Source: Flavobacteriaceae bacterium (GTDB taxonomy: Bacteria > Bacteroidota > Bacteroidia > Flavobacteriales > Flavobacteriaceae). From it: a stretch of 64,000 nucleotides of DNA. A program made the translations under genes and the position numbers. The notes beneath the pieces were generated by a model. The model was given only the letters and a program-made list of their open reading frames with translations. It was not told the origin of the DNA and did no database searches. Below, piece by piece: positions 9,058-18,206 of the stretch. How positions within the stretch are numbered: the first letter of the stretch is position 1; each line of letters starts with the position of its first letter. The stretch spans positions 186,001-250,000 of the forward strand of contig JAPOSZ010000030.1 of NCBI GenBank assembly GCA_026709415.1, in the 5' to 3' direction.

Positions 9058-9780
9058 ATGGCATTTTTTGGTTTGATTTTCATCAGACCTTGGTTTATCG
9101 GAGCCACCATTGGATATTTTGTTGGCTTTTTAATTGAAAAGTTATTTTCTAATTCTTCTCGGGGTTCAAGAGCTAATTTTTATTATCAAAATGAAGCAAG
9201 AAATCTTGATTTACGGGTGAAAATTCTCTTGCTTGCCATGAGAGTTGCAAAAGTTGATGGCAATATTTTACAAAGTGAAAAAACATTCATAAGAAGTTAC
9301 TTTTCTAGTGTCTATGGGCCTGACCAGGTCGATACAATGATTCGCACGGTTCGAAATAATCCCAATTATTTATATCTCACTTCTGAAGATATCGCTAGAG
9401 AATTTGCGCAAAAATTAAAATATAGTCTCCGAGCGACTTTGTTGCATGTGTTGTTTCGGGTGGCCGAAGCGGATGGTAAAATCAGTCCCGCTGAAATTCA
9501 AGAAATTGAAAAGATCGCTCGTTTTCTTCATATTTCTAAAGCCGATTATGATAGTGTAAAGGCCATGTTTTTTGAGGTTGATGATTCAGCCTATACCATT
9601 TTAGAAATCAATCCCGATGCCAACGTCACTGAAATTAAACAAGCTTATCGCACCATGGCTAAAAAATATCATCCGGACCGGATCCGGTCTAGTGATCCGG
9701 CCATAAAACAAAGCGCCAAGGAAAAGTTTTTGCAAATTCAGGAAGCCTATGAAGAACTAAAAAAGAAAAAAGGATTTTGA
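9058..9780 (+). CDS. TerB and J-domain co-chaperone (DjlA-like)
   Basis: About 240 residues. A hydrophobic N-terminal segment (residues 1-26) would anchor the protein in the inner membrane. The middle is a TerB-like helical domain (AMRVAKVDGNI and later VAEADGKISPAEIQEIE, the paired acidic motif of the family). The C-terminus is a J domain with HPD in KKYHPDRI. This is the DjlA layout: a membrane-anchored DnaK co-chaperone. The frame also allows a TTG start at 9046, but ATG 9058 directly precedes the membrane segment. Confidence 0.85.
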   Translation: MAFFGLIFIRPWFIGATIGYFVGFLIEKLFSNSSRGSRANFYYQNEARNLDLRVKILLLAMRVAKVDGNILQSEKTFIRSYFSSVYGPDQVDTMIRTVRNNPNYLYLTSEDIAREFAQKLKYSLRATLLHVLFRVAEADGKISPAEIQEIEKIARFLHISKADYDSVKAMFFEVDDSAYTILEINPDANVTEIKQAYRTMAKKYHPDRIRSSDPAIKQSAKEKFLQIQEAYEELKKKKGF

Positions 9781-9790
9781 CCATTTTAAA

Positions 9791-9808
9791 CCCAATAAAA
9801 ATATTGGG
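9791..9808. terminator. Possible hairpin after the J-domain gene
   Basis: CCCAATA and TATTGGG form a perfect seven-base stem with a four-A loop, 11 bases after the stop codon. There is no T run after it, so termination is uncertain. Confidence 0.35.
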
Positions 9809-9863
9809 AGCTTTGAGTACAAATGTTTGATGTTAAATTTGAATTAAAACAACCCTACTCCCG

Positions 9864-10454
9864 ATGTTAGACCAATTAATATTTTTTTTAGAACTAGGAT
9901 TTTTTCATGTCTTAGACTTCAAAGCGCTGGACCATGTATTGTTTTTGATTGTTTTAGCACTTCCTTTTGCTTTAAAACATTGGAAAGATTTAATCATTAT
10001 TGTGAGCCTTTTTACCATTGGTCACACGATTTCTATGTTTATCGTTTATGTTGGGCTGGTTCCACATTCAAATAATTGGATAGAACTTCTGATTTCTTTA
10101 TCGATTGTTGTAGTGGCTACCAAAAACATATTTGCTAACAAAAAGTCACTAAAAGGCTATAATAGAAACGGGTTTTATTGGATAGTGACTTTCTTTTTTG
10201 GGACCGTTCATGGCCTAGGGTTTGGAAGTTTTTATCGATTAGTGACCCCACAGGGAGAAGCTTTTGAATCTTTGGTGGGCTTTGCTCTTGGAGTTGAGGC
10301 CGCCCAATTATTGGTCGTCAGCATGGTGGTATTATTAAACTCTATACTGAATCGAGTAATCAAACTCGAAGAGTTTTTTTGGATTCTATTGGTTAGTGCC
10401 CTTGTATTGATACAAGCCACCAGAATGGCCATCGGAGTTATTATAGAATTTTAA
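9864..10454 (+). CDS. HupE/UreJ-like integral membrane protein
   Basis: A 196-residue polytopic protein with about six hydrophobic helices. The conserved FTIGHTISM (helix 2-3) and FGTVHGLGFGS segments, and an acidic GVEAAQ near the C-terminus, match the HupE/UreJ group, whose members have been linked to nickel or cobalt handling. In Bacteroidota this subfamily usually stands alone, as here, without hydrogenase or urease genes, so the substrate is unknown. It converges with the cys operon; the stops are four bases apart. Confidence 0.75.
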   Translation: MLDQLIFFLELGFFHVLDFKALDHVLFLIVLALPFALKHWKDLIIIVSLFTIGHTISMFIVYVGLVPHSNNWIELLISLSIVVVATKNIFANKKSLKGYNRNGFYWIVTFFFGTVHGLGFGSFYRLVTPQGEAFESLVGFALGVEAAQLLVVSMVVLLNSILNRVIKLEEFFWILLVSALVLIQATRMAIGVIIEF

Positions 10455-10458
10455 ACTT

Positions 10459-11703
10459 TTAGTTGATAAATCCTACCCCTGCGGTATTGTTGGTCAAATA
10501 ATTGATCAAGATAAAAGATCCTAAGGCTTTGTTTTCTGAAAAGGGTTTAACCAACAATTCTTGTGCTAATTGAAATTGTACTTGACCCAAATCATTGATA
10601 TGAAGCGTATTGACATTTTCAATGCCCCCACTGATTAAATTCATTTTCCCTTCCACCGAAACGACTTTACATAGGATACGGTTCACACCATGTTGCAACC
10701 AATATTTATTTCCAAGTGTTAGAGCATCAGTTTCCATCCAGCATACGGTAGCCTTTAATCGATTGGTTCTTTGAAGAGAGTGTGGATTGGAAACAATAAC
10801 CGAACCTCGTGAAATATCTAGTTGATCCCTTAAATACAAGGTAATATTTTCAGATTCTTTGGCCTCTTGGACTTCATCTCCGTGATGTTCTATTTTGATG
10901 ATGGTTGAGTGATTGTTACTTGGCGATACCACTACACTTGCATTTTGAATAAATTTTCCACAAGCCACTTTTCCAGCATATCCTCTTTGAAAAGCCCCAG
11001 AATTGTTTTTGGATCGCAATACGTATTGCACGTTTAAAACAGCATCGTTTGTTGAGGGTTCATCGATTTTTAACTGTTCGATTAAATCGATCAAGACAGT
11101 CCCATCATGCCATGGTAGGTGAACACTTTTGGAAACAACATTATCTCCATGAAGTGCCGAAATAGGGATAAAAAACAGTTCTTGACGTAATCCGTTGGAG
11201 GCTTTATTCAAGGCTAGGATATCTTTTTGAATTTGATGGAACTTACTTTGAGAAAATCCGATGAGATCCATTTTATTAATAGCAAATATCAATTGAGGAA
11301 TTCCCAATAAAGAAGTTATTCGAAAGTGTCTGATAGTTTGTTCTGAAACCCCTTTTTGAGCATCTAACAAAATAATGGCTGCATGAGCCGTTGAAGCTCC
11401 AGTAACCATATTGCGGGTATATTCAACATGACCTGGGGAATCGGCTATGATATACCGTTGTGTTTTGGTTTGTAAATAAATATGGGAAACATCAATGGTG
11501 ATCCCTTGTTTTCTCTCGGTCAACAAACCATCGGTCGCCAAAGAAAAATCGATATATCCTTTATTTTCTATACGGCTTTTTTCTTCAATGTGTTGCAGCT
11601 GGTCTTCTTTCAAAGATTTGGTTTCATAGAGCAAGCGACCAATTAAAGTGCTCTTACCATCATCGACACTACCCGCGGTAGCTATTCTAATGACTTGTTT
11701 CAA
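10459..11703 (-). CDS. cysN: Sulfate adenylyltransferase subunit 1 (GTPase)
   Basis: A 414-residue EF-Tu-like GTPase that drives ATP sulfurylase with CysD to form adenosine 5'-phosphosulfate. The P-loop GSVDDGKST, the switch region DSPGHVEYTRNM and the NKMD specificity motif are present. The protein ends after the beta-barrel domains and has no CysC (APS kinase) fusion, which agrees with the APS-type reductase upstream. It starts three bases after cysD ends and is the last gene of the operon. Confidence 0.94.
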   Translation of the reverse strand: MKQVIRIATAGSVDDGKSTLIGRLLYETKSLKEDQLQHIEEKSRIENKGYIDFSLATDGLLTERKQGITIDVSHIYLQTKTQRYIIADSPGHVEYTRNMVTGASTAHAAIILLDAQKGVSEQTIRHFRITSLLGIPQLIFAINKMDLIGFSQSKFHQIQKDILALNKASNGLRQELFFIPISALHGDNVVSKSVHLPWHDGTVLIDLIEQLKIDEPSTNDAVLNVQYVLRSKNNSGAFQRGYAGKVACGKFIQNASVVVSPSNNHSTIIKIEHHGDEVQEAKESENITLYLRDQLDISRGSVIVSNPHSLQRTNRLKATVCWMETDALTLGNKYWLQHGVNRILCKVVSVEGKMNLISGGIENVNTLHINDLGQVQFQLAQELLVKPFSENKALGSFILINYLTNNTAGVGFIN

Positions 11704-11706
11704 GGG

Positions 11707-12594
11707 TTAGAAATAACCGACTTTTTTTCGTTCTTCCATAGCCCCTTCAGATCGTTTATCATCCATTCTGGCACCTCGTTCAGAAAATGTAGATTTTTTT
11801 ATCTCATCGATAACGGCAACAATGTCTTTTGCATTGGATAATACAGCTGCTGTACAACTTAAATCACCAACCGTTCGAAAACGAACCATTTTAGTTTTTA
11901 GTCGGTTATCGGGGATTGGTGATAAATCACTGGCCGGCATCCATTGACCATTTTTTTGATATACTTTACGCTCATGGGCATAATAAATAGAAGGTAATTC
12001 TAACTTTTGATCTCGAACATATTCCCAAACATCTAATTCTGTCCAATTGGAAATGGGAAAAACACGCACATTTTCGCCATTATGTATTAGCCCATTTAGA
12101 AAATCAAAGACTTCAGGCCGTTGTAGTTTTTCATTCCATTGACCAAAAATATCCCTGACGGAAAACACCCGCTCTTTGGCTCTCGCTTTTTCTTCATCTC
12201 GTCTAGCACCACCTATACAAGCATCAATTTTATAGCGCTCGATAGTTTCCAGTAGGGTCGTTGTTTGTAAAATATTTCTACTAGCATCTTTGCCTTTTTC
12301 TTCGATGACGGTGCCCCGATCAATACTATCTTGTACATAGCCCACTTGCAACTTGACATTGTATTTTTCAATCAGATAATCACGATGTTGAATGGTTTCA
12401 GGAAAGTTATGTCCTGTATCGATATGCAGTAACGGATATGGAATTTTCGCTGGAGCAAATGCTTTTTTACTCAAATGGAGCAAGGCGATGGAGTCTTTAC
12501 CTCCAGAAAAAAGAAGACAAGGATTTTGGAACTGCCCAGCGACTTCTCGCAGTATGTAGATAGCTTGTTCTTCCAAATATTCAATTGTCGACAT
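11707..12594 (-). CDS. cysD: Sulfate adenylyltransferase subunit 2
   Basis: A 295-residue member of the PP-loop ATP pyrophosphatase family. The SGGKDS motif lies near residue 30, followed by HIDTGHNFPET and the CIGGARRDEEKARAKER segment typical of CysD. It catalyses AMP transfer from ATP to sulfate together with the CysN GTPase. It lies 16 bases after cysH and three bases before cysN in one operon. Confidence 0.96.
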   Translation of the reverse strand: MSTIEYLEEQAIYILREVAGQFQNPCLLFSGGKDSIALLHLSKKAFAPAKIPYPLLHIDTGHNFPETIQHRDYLIEKYNVKLQVGYVQDSIDRGTVIEEKGKDASRNILQTTTLLETIERYKIDACIGGARRDEEKARAKERVFSVRDIFGQWNEKLQRPEVFDFLNGLIHNGENVRVFPISNWTELDVWEYVRDQKLELPSIYYAHERKVYQKNGQWMPASDLSPIPDNRLKTKMVRFRTVGDLSCTAAVLSNAKDIVAVIDEIKKSTFSERGARMDDKRSEGAMEERKKVGYF

Positions 12595-12610
12595 AGGATA
12601 TTTTAAACGC

Positions 12611-13312
12611 TTAATTCAAGTGAAGGCCACACTCTTTTTTACCTTCTTCCCACCACCATCTTCCTGCTCGAATATCTTCACCTGGTTTAATGGGTCTAGT
12701 GCAGGGGGCACAACCAACAGATATGAATCCTGACGCATGCAAGGGATTTTGGGGGATATCAAATTTGTCGATAAAATTAGTAATCTGATCGAGAGTCCAA
12801 TCAATCAGGGGATTATATTTTGTTATTTGGAATTGTTGATCCCATTGAAATAGGTCCAACCCCTGACGATGCTGACTTTGTTGGGCTCTCAATCCGGTGA
12901 TCCATAGATCGGCTCCCTCTAATACTCGTTTCAAGACATTGGTTTTTCTGATTTGACAGCAAGTTTTTCGGTTGTCAACACTGTGATAAAAACTATTGAC
13001 ACCGGTGGCTTTTATGAAAGTCTCAAGTTCTTGGTTATTGGGATGATAAACTTGTATGGATTTTTGATATTTAGAGATGGTTTTCTCAAGCAGAACATGG
13101 GTTTGTTCAAACAATCTTCCGGTATCTAAGGTAAAAATAGTGATGGGCAAGTCATTGGTAAAAATGACGTGAGTCAATAATTGATCTTCTTGTCCCAGAG
13201 ATGATGAAAACACAATATTTCCAAAGCCTTCAGAAGACAGAAGGTCTAGCCCTTGGTCTAGTGAAGTGTCTTTAAATTTTTGATTGAGCCGATCGATATG
13301 CTGACTCATCAC
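12611..13312 (-). CDS. cysH: Adenylyl-sulfate (APS) reductase, [4Fe-4S] type
   Basis: A 233-residue assimilatory reductase that makes sulfite from activated sulfate. The PP-loop-like FSSSLGQEDQ is near residue 35. Two cysteine pairs, C118-C119 and C201-x-x-C204, are the cluster ligands that separate APS reductases from cluster-free PAPS reductases; the catalytic cysteine is C228 in KKECGLH. The absence of an APS kinase in the operon fits direct use of APS. The start overlaps the DUF2061 stop by four bases. Confidence 0.94.
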   Translation of the reverse strand: MMSQHIDRLNQKFKDTSLDQGLDLLSSEGFGNIVFSSSLGQEDQLLTHVIFTNDLPITIFTLDTGRLFEQTHVLLEKTISKYQKSIQVYHPNNQELETFIKATGVNSFYHSVDNRKTCCQIRKTNVLKRVLEGADLWITGLRAQQSQHRQGLDLFQWDQQFQITKYNPLIDWTLDQITNFIDKFDIPQNPLHASGFISVGCAPCTRPIKPGEDIRAGRWWWEEGKKECGLHLN

Positions 13313-13584
13313 TCACTTTTTTTACCCCAATTGAGTTTGTTCCATGCTCTTTCGTGAAAAAAATACAGAACCATTTTTGTGACCAATTCAATGAATCCAA
13401 TCGAAAGTGCTTCAACGATGGTTCCTGTGATAACGTAGGATATCAAAATCGTGTCAAGAGTCCCCAAGATACGCCAACTAATGGCTTTTACGACACTTCG
13501 AATGACGGATTCAGAATAATTCTTTTTAGGTTTTCGAATCGACGAGCGAGAATACTTCTTGCTAAGCAGTATATCAATTAGCAT
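13309..13584 (-). CDS. DUF2061 membrane protein of the sulfate operon
   Basis: A 91-residue protein with a basic N-terminus and two hydrophobic helices (about residues 35-55 and 58-75). The region SVVKAISWRILGTLDTILIS is the DUF2061 signature. This family is often found with cys genes, where it has been suggested to help sulfate or sulfite handling; the biochemical role is not known. It is the first gene of the operon and overlaps cysH by four bases. Confidence 0.88.
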   Translation of the reverse strand: MLIDILLSKKYSRSSIRKPKKNYSESVIRSVVKAISWRILGTLDTILISYVITGTIVEALSIGFIELVTKMVLYFFHERAWNKLNWGKKSE

Positions 13585-13620
13585 ATTTTTGAATCCTTAT
13601 CCGAGGTACTGGATGCTTGG

Positions 13621-13628
13621 CAAATATA
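13621..13628 (-). promoter_or_regulatory. Bacteroidota -7 box TATATTTG for the cys operon
   Basis: Reverse-strand TATATTTG fits TAnnTTTG and lies 36 bases before the DUF2061 ATG, a reasonable leader length. No convincing -33 box or known sulfur riboswitch was recognised in the 300-base gap to the next gene. Confidence 0.38.
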
Positions 13629-13873
13629 AAGACAATAGGACACATACTAATTTATGTTCTATGTGATAGGAATTTCGGTTCACTTTCTTTCTTAGTGATT
13701 GAGATGGATTCAATACGGATTTTTTTGTTTATTCGCATCCTATTTGGATAATCCAATGGAGATGAACGGGATCATCCTATGTCGTTATGATTCCTATGAA
13801 AGGATTTGACAAACTAGAGATAGAGAATATCTTGGAGTATAAGATCTAAAAGCACAAAAATAAATTGTTGTTG

Positions 13874-13881
13874 TACCTTTG
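13874..13881 (+). promoter_or_regulatory. Bacteroidota -7 box TACCTTTG next to a start codon
   Basis: TACCTTTG ends only six bases before the ATG at 13888. If used, transcription would begin at or next to the start codon, giving a leaderless mRNA for the DUF5706 gene. Confidence 0.38.
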
Positions 13882-13887
13882 ATTCGC

Positions 13888-14481
13888 ATGAAATCAATAG
13901 ATGTCAAAGAAGCTGAAGAAGCTAGAACAGATAATTTCGAAACTAGAAAGGAACCTCGAAAATCTTTTCAGACGTTTTTAAGAAATCAGAATAGATTATA
14001 TATCAATTCTTTCAATATAATTGACCGAAAGGCTTCGATTATGATTCGGATGAATTCCATCATTATCTCGGGGGTCTTCTTGTTTTACAACAATGTTAAG
14101 GATGTCGAATTGGGAAGTCTTATTGGATTAATCTTAATTATTTGTTGTTTTTTATCCCTATTATTTGCATTAAATGCTTCTCGACCAAATTCCTTTGGGG
14201 CCTTATTTTTTATCAAACAAAACACAAAAAAACGTCAGTTAAAAACAGAAGAAACGCTTTTTGTGTCTGGAATAAACACCCATCTGACGGAAGAAGATTT
14301 TGAGAAAGCCTTTGATAAAGTTGTCAAAGATCAAAAACTGCAAATAGGGAACCAAGCAAGAGCTATTTATATGTTTGAAAAGAGAATTAGACAATCTTTT
14401 TTCCATATTGAGGTATCATATTTGACATTTATGTTCGGTTTTGTGTCCGTCGTGATATTATTCGTCATAGGTAATCTGTAG
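13888..14481 (+). CDS. DUF5706 (Pycsar effector-like) two-TM protein
   Basis: A 197-residue protein. After a charged N-terminus comes LYINSFNIIDRKASIMIRMN, then TM1 and TM2 (about residues 48-85) and a conserved SRPNSF motif. A second paired hydrophobic region lies at the C-terminus. This resembles the DUF5706 membrane module, relatives of which act as effectors in Pycsar cyclic-pyrimidine anti-phage systems, and which also occurs fused to HD hydrolases in Bacteroidota. No cyclase gene is adjacent, so a defence role is not established. It is followed after 16 bases by the phosphoesterase-barrel gene, likely in one operon. ATG 13888 is preferred to the TTG at 13879, which lies inside the promoter box. 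Confidence 0.68.
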   Translation: MKSIDVKEAEEARTDNFETRKEPRKSFQTFLRNQNRLYINSFNIIDRKASIMIRMNSIIISGVFLFYNNVKDVELGSLIGLILIICCFLSLLFALNASRPNSFGALFFIKQNTKKRQLKTEETLFVSGINTHLTEEDFEKAFDKVVKDQKLQIGNQARAIYMFEKRIRQSFFHIEVSYLTFMFGFVSVVILFVIGNL

Positions 14482-14497
14482 TCTATTTCTTTTCTCT

Positions 14498-17400
14498 TTG
14501 AAAAAGAATCTGTTTTTTTTAGCAATTCTTTTGCTAGCTGGAAGATGCGCCACCTACCAGCCACAAAATCGTTCGATAACTAAAGAATCCTTTCCTCAGG
14601 ATAAAGAAATTCAACACTCATTTTATTTGATTGGTGACGCAGGAAATGCAAACCTTCATGAAGTCCCATCAACACTTGAGGCCTTTAAAAAGGAATTAGA
14701 TCATGCATCATCAAATGCGACGGCTATTTTTTTAGGGGATAACGTTTATAGATACGGCATTCCAAAAAAATCAGCAGAAGATTATGAATTAGCCAATTAT
14801 AGATTAAAAGTTCAGACAGATGTCACCAAAGATTTTAAAGGCAACACCATCTTTTTGCCCGGAAATCATGACTGGTTCAGTGGATTAGACGGATTAAAAA
14901 GACAAGAGCATTTGGTAGAAAAATATCTTGGCAAGAATACTTTTTTGCCAGAAAATGGTTGCTCAATTCTTCGAAAACATATTACAAAGGAGATTGATTT
15001 AATCATTATCGATAGTCAATGGTATATTACCAATTGGAATAAACACCCCCAAATTAATGATGATTGTGATATAAAAACTCGAGAAGGTTTTTTAAATGAA
15101 TTCAGTAGTCTCATCAAAAAAGCCAGAGGCAAAACCACGATTGTAGCGTTACATCACCCAATGTATTCTAATGGTCCTCACGGTGGGGAATATTCATTGA
15201 TGAGTAGTTTAAAGCCGTTACCATTATTAGGAACGCTTAAAAATGTAATCAGAAAAACTAGTGGAGGTAACAAAGCGGATATACAACATACTCGCTATCG
15301 AGAATTAAAAAAAAGATTGGTTGCCATGGCTCAAGCGAATAAAAAAGTGATTTTTATATCAGGACATGAGCACAGTTTACAGTATTTGGTAGAGGATAAT
15401 TTACATCAAATTATCAGTGGATCAGGATCCCTAATTTCTCCCGTTCGTATGATTGGTGGGGGGCGATTTGGCTTTGCTACCAATGGATTTGTTCGCTTAG
15501 ATATATTTAATGATGGATCATCATATGTGCGCTTTTATTCAGTGAATGAGGATGAAATTGTTTTTGAACGTCAGGTATTTCCTCCCGATGTAAGGGAACC
15601 ATTCGATGAATATCCTTCAGAATTCCCTCCCAGCGTTTCTGCTTCGATATATACCGATGAAGAAGCCAATAAAACAGGTTTTAAAAAATGGTTATGGGGA
15701 GAGCGTTATCGAAAATATTACAGCACAAAAGTCAATGTCCCGACAGTCCATCTTGATACGCTTTATGGGGGATTGAAACCCATAAGAAAAGGTGGTGGAA
15801 ACCAATCGAAATCACTACGATTGGAAGACAAGGAGGGGGCTCAATATGTCATGCGAGCACTAAGAAAGCAGGCATTACAGTATCTCCAAGCCGTATTATT
15901 TAAAGATCAGTACATAGAAGGACAATTTGATGATACGGTTGCCGAAAGTTTATTGTTGGATGTTTTCACCGGTTCACATCCGTATGCTCCTTTTGTCATT
16001 GGTGATTTATCCGATGCCGTGGGCGTGTTTCATACCAATCCTATTTTATATTATGTTCCAAAACAAAATGCTTTAGGTTCTTTCAATCAAGAGTTTGGAG
16101 ACGAACTGTACATGATTGAGGAGCATGCTTCGGAGGGACATGCTGATAAAGCTAGTTTTGGGTTTCAGGACAAATTGTTCAGTACTCCTGATATGCTAGA
16201 AAAGTTGCATCAAGATGAAGACATTATGGTTGATGAAGCTTCTTACATAAGAGCCCGTTTGTTTGACATGTTAATCGGAGATTGGGATCGACATCAAGAC
16301 CAGTGGCGCTGGATTCAGTTTAATGAAGGCGGGAAAAAGATCATGCGACCAATGCCTCGAGATCGAGATCAAGCATTTTCCATCATGTCCGATGGATTTT
16401 TGTTGAGCGTGGCGGTGAAATTGGTTCCTCTTTCTAGGCTACTGAGAAAATACTCTGATGATTTAGTGGATGTCAAAGGGGTCAACGCATCGCCTTATCC
16501 TTTGGATATGGAATTGATTGTTCAATCTGACAAGGAGATTTGGGATCAGCAAGTTAAAATCATTCAAAAAGGGATAACCGATCAAATGATTGATCAAGCC
16601 TTTTTAAATATGCCAGCAGAAGTTCGAGATGAAACGGTAGAAGAAATAAAACGAAAACTAAAAGCCAGGCGAGGGAATCTTCAAAAAATATCAGACAGAT
16701 ATTTTACTTTTTTAAATAAACTCGCCGTGATCAAAGGGACAAACAAAGATGATTGGTTTGATGTCCAACGATGGCCTAATGGATTAACAAAAATCACTGC
16801 CTTTCGGATTCAAAAAGGGGAAAAGGGAGAAATTTTTCATGAACGGGTTTATTCTCATGAACAGACTAAAGAAATTTGGATCTATGGATTAGATGATGAT
16901 GATGTATTTCACGTATTTGGAGAGAATGGAACTAACGAAATTAGATTGCGATTAGTTGGCGGTCAAAATAGAGATACTTATGATATTAAAAACGGAAAAA
17001 GGGTTTCTTATTATGATTATAAATCCAAGAAAAGTGATGTCATGACCAAAAAAGGAAAACAAAAGTTTCGGGATGACTATCAAACCAATGTATACAACTT
17101 CAAAAAATTGAAGCCAAGTGGAACTCAAATCATACCATCCCTAGGATCCAATCCAGATGATGGATTCAAGATAGGCTGGAATCTATCTCATACCCATTTT
17201 GGTTTTGAACGCAATCCATTCACAGTTCAGCATCATGTCAATCTAGGATACTATTTTGCCACAGAAGGTTATGACATGGCTTATGCTAGCGAGTTTGCTC
17301 ATATTTTTAAGGGCGTCAATTTTGGGATTGAGGGATTGTTGACTAGCCCAAATTATGCCATAAACTTCTTTGGCTTTGGGAATGGGACAGATAATTTAGA

Positions 17401-18175
17401 AGAAGAAAAGTCTTTGGATTTTAATCGAGTGAGAATTAAAACGTTAAAAATAATGCCTTCATTGGTTTGGCGAGGGGAATTAGGAGGTAGTTTTAAAGTA
17501 GGCATGTTCTATCAGAGTCATGAAATTGAACGAGATAAAGGGCGGTTTTTAGATATTACATCCAATGATGAAGGGGTTTTTGAAAAGCAAGAATTTATGG
17601 GCGGTGAAATAAGGTATCATTTTGAAAATAAAGACAATCATGCTTTTCCCACATTGGGGTTTCAAATATCGGTTGACGCGGGATTAAGTTACAATGTCAA
17701 TTCTCCAATGGGCTACGGATATGTTGTTCCTGAGGTCGGATTCAATTATCGTTTGGTACCCAGTGGTCAATTGGTTTTAGCGACAAACCTTCGTAGTCAT
17801 TTCAATGTTGGTGATGAGTTTCAATTTTATCAGGGAGCGACCATCGGTGCTAAAAATGGACTAAGAGGGTTTCGGAATGAGCGGTTTACCGGCAAAACAT
17901 CATTTGTTCAAAGCACCGATCTTCGATGGGTCTTCAATAACATGAAAACGGGGTTGTTACCCATAAGAATGGGTTTCTTTGGTGGAATTGATCATGGACG
18001 AGTTTGGATGGATTGCGATCGAACGACTCTCGATTGCCATGAGACCAATCAATGGAAAAATTCTTTAGGGGGAGGATTTTTTATTAATACGGCAGAAATG
18101 TTTGCCGGCAATATTTCAGTATTTCATAGTGATGAGGGGGTGCGTATGTCTTTTGGTGTAGGATTTGATTTTTAA
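14498..18175 (+). CDS. Metallophosphoesterase / kinase-like / Omp85-like barrel protein
   Basis: A 1225-residue exported protein (signal peptide about 1-17, TTG start). Residues 40-350 are a calcineurin-like phosphoesterase with all metal motifs: GDAG (D47), GDN (D81), GNHD (N123-H124), ALHHP (H219-H220) and GHEH (H290-H292). Residues about 420-640 look like an atypical kinase fold: a Gly-rich GGGNQSKSLRL, VAESLLLDVF, LIGDWDRHQDQ (D597-R598-H599) and PRDRDQAF. That arrangement recalls FAM20, HipA and CotH proteins. Residues about 890-1225 are a beta-barrel; GAKNGLRGFRNERFTG is the Omp85/surface-antigen signature. The layout suggests a surface-displayed enzyme carried by its own barrel. The phosphoesterase and barrel calls are strong; the kinase-like call is inference. 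Confidence 0.8.
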   Translation: MKKNLFFLAILLLAGRCATYQPQNRSITKESFPQDKEIQHSFYLIGDAGNANLHEVPSTLEAFKKELDHASSNATAIFLGDNVYRYGIPKKSAEDYELANYRLKVQTDVTKDFKGNTIFLPGNHDWFSGLDGLKRQEHLVEKYLGKNTFLPENGCSILRKHITKEIDLIIIDSQWYITNWNKHPQINDDCDIKTREGFLNEFSSLIKKARGKTTIVALHHPMYSNGPHGGEYSLMSSLKPLPLLGTLKNVIRKTSGGNKADIQHTRYRELKKRLVAMAQANKKVIFISGHEHSLQYLVEDNLHQIISGSGSLISPVRMIGGGRFGFATNGFVRLDIFNDGSSYVRFYSVNEDEIVFERQVFPPDVREPFDEYPSEFPPSVSASIYTDEEANKTGFKKWLWGERYRKYYSTKVNVPTVHLDTLYGGLKPIRKGGGNQSKSLRLEDKEGAQYVMRALRKQALQYLQAVLFKDQYIEGQFDDTVAESLLLDVFTGSHPYAPFVIGDLSDAVGVFHTNPILYYVPKQNALGSFNQEFGDELYMIEEHASEGHADKASFGFQDKLFSTPDMLEKLHQDEDIMVDEASYIRARLFDMLIGDWDRHQDQWRWIQFNEGGKKIMRPMPRDRDQAFSIMSDGFLLSVAVKLVPLSRLLRKYSDDLVDVKGVNASPYPLDMELIVQSDKEIWDQQVKIIQKGITDQMIDQAFLNMPAEVRDETVEEIKRKLKARRGNLQKISDRYFTFLNKLAVIKGTNKDDWFDVQRWPNGLTKITAFRIQKGEKGEIFHERVYSHEQTKEIWIYGLDDDDVFHVFGENGTNEIRLRLVGGQNRDTYDIKNGKRVSYYDYKSKKSDVMTKKGKQKFRDDYQTNVYNFKKLKPSGTQIIPSLGSNPDDGFKIGWNLSHTHFGFERNPFTVQHHVNLGYYFATEGYDMAYASEFAHIFKGVNFGIEGLLTSPNYAINFFGFGNGTDNLEEEKSLDFNRVRIKTLKIMPSLVWRGELGGSFKVGMFYQSHEIERDKGRFLDITSNDEGVFEKQEFMGGEIRYHFENKDNHAFPTLGFQISVDAGLSYNVNSPMGYGYVVPEVGFNYRLVPSGQLVLATNLRSHFNVGDEFQFYQGATIGAKNGLRGFRNERFTGKTSFVQSTDLRWVFNNMKTGLLPIRMGFFGGIDHGRVWMDCDRTTLDCHETNQWKNSLGGGFFINTAEMFAGNISVFHSDEGVRMSFGVGFDF

Positions 18176-18206
18176 TTCCAATTATTATATCAATTTATCC
18201 TTCATA

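Noticed and set aside
8939-9064. Longer N-terminus of the bacilliredoxin up to 9064
   Set aside because: It would overlap the divergent J-domain gene and contain its own promoter box; the family starts at MYPESLV.
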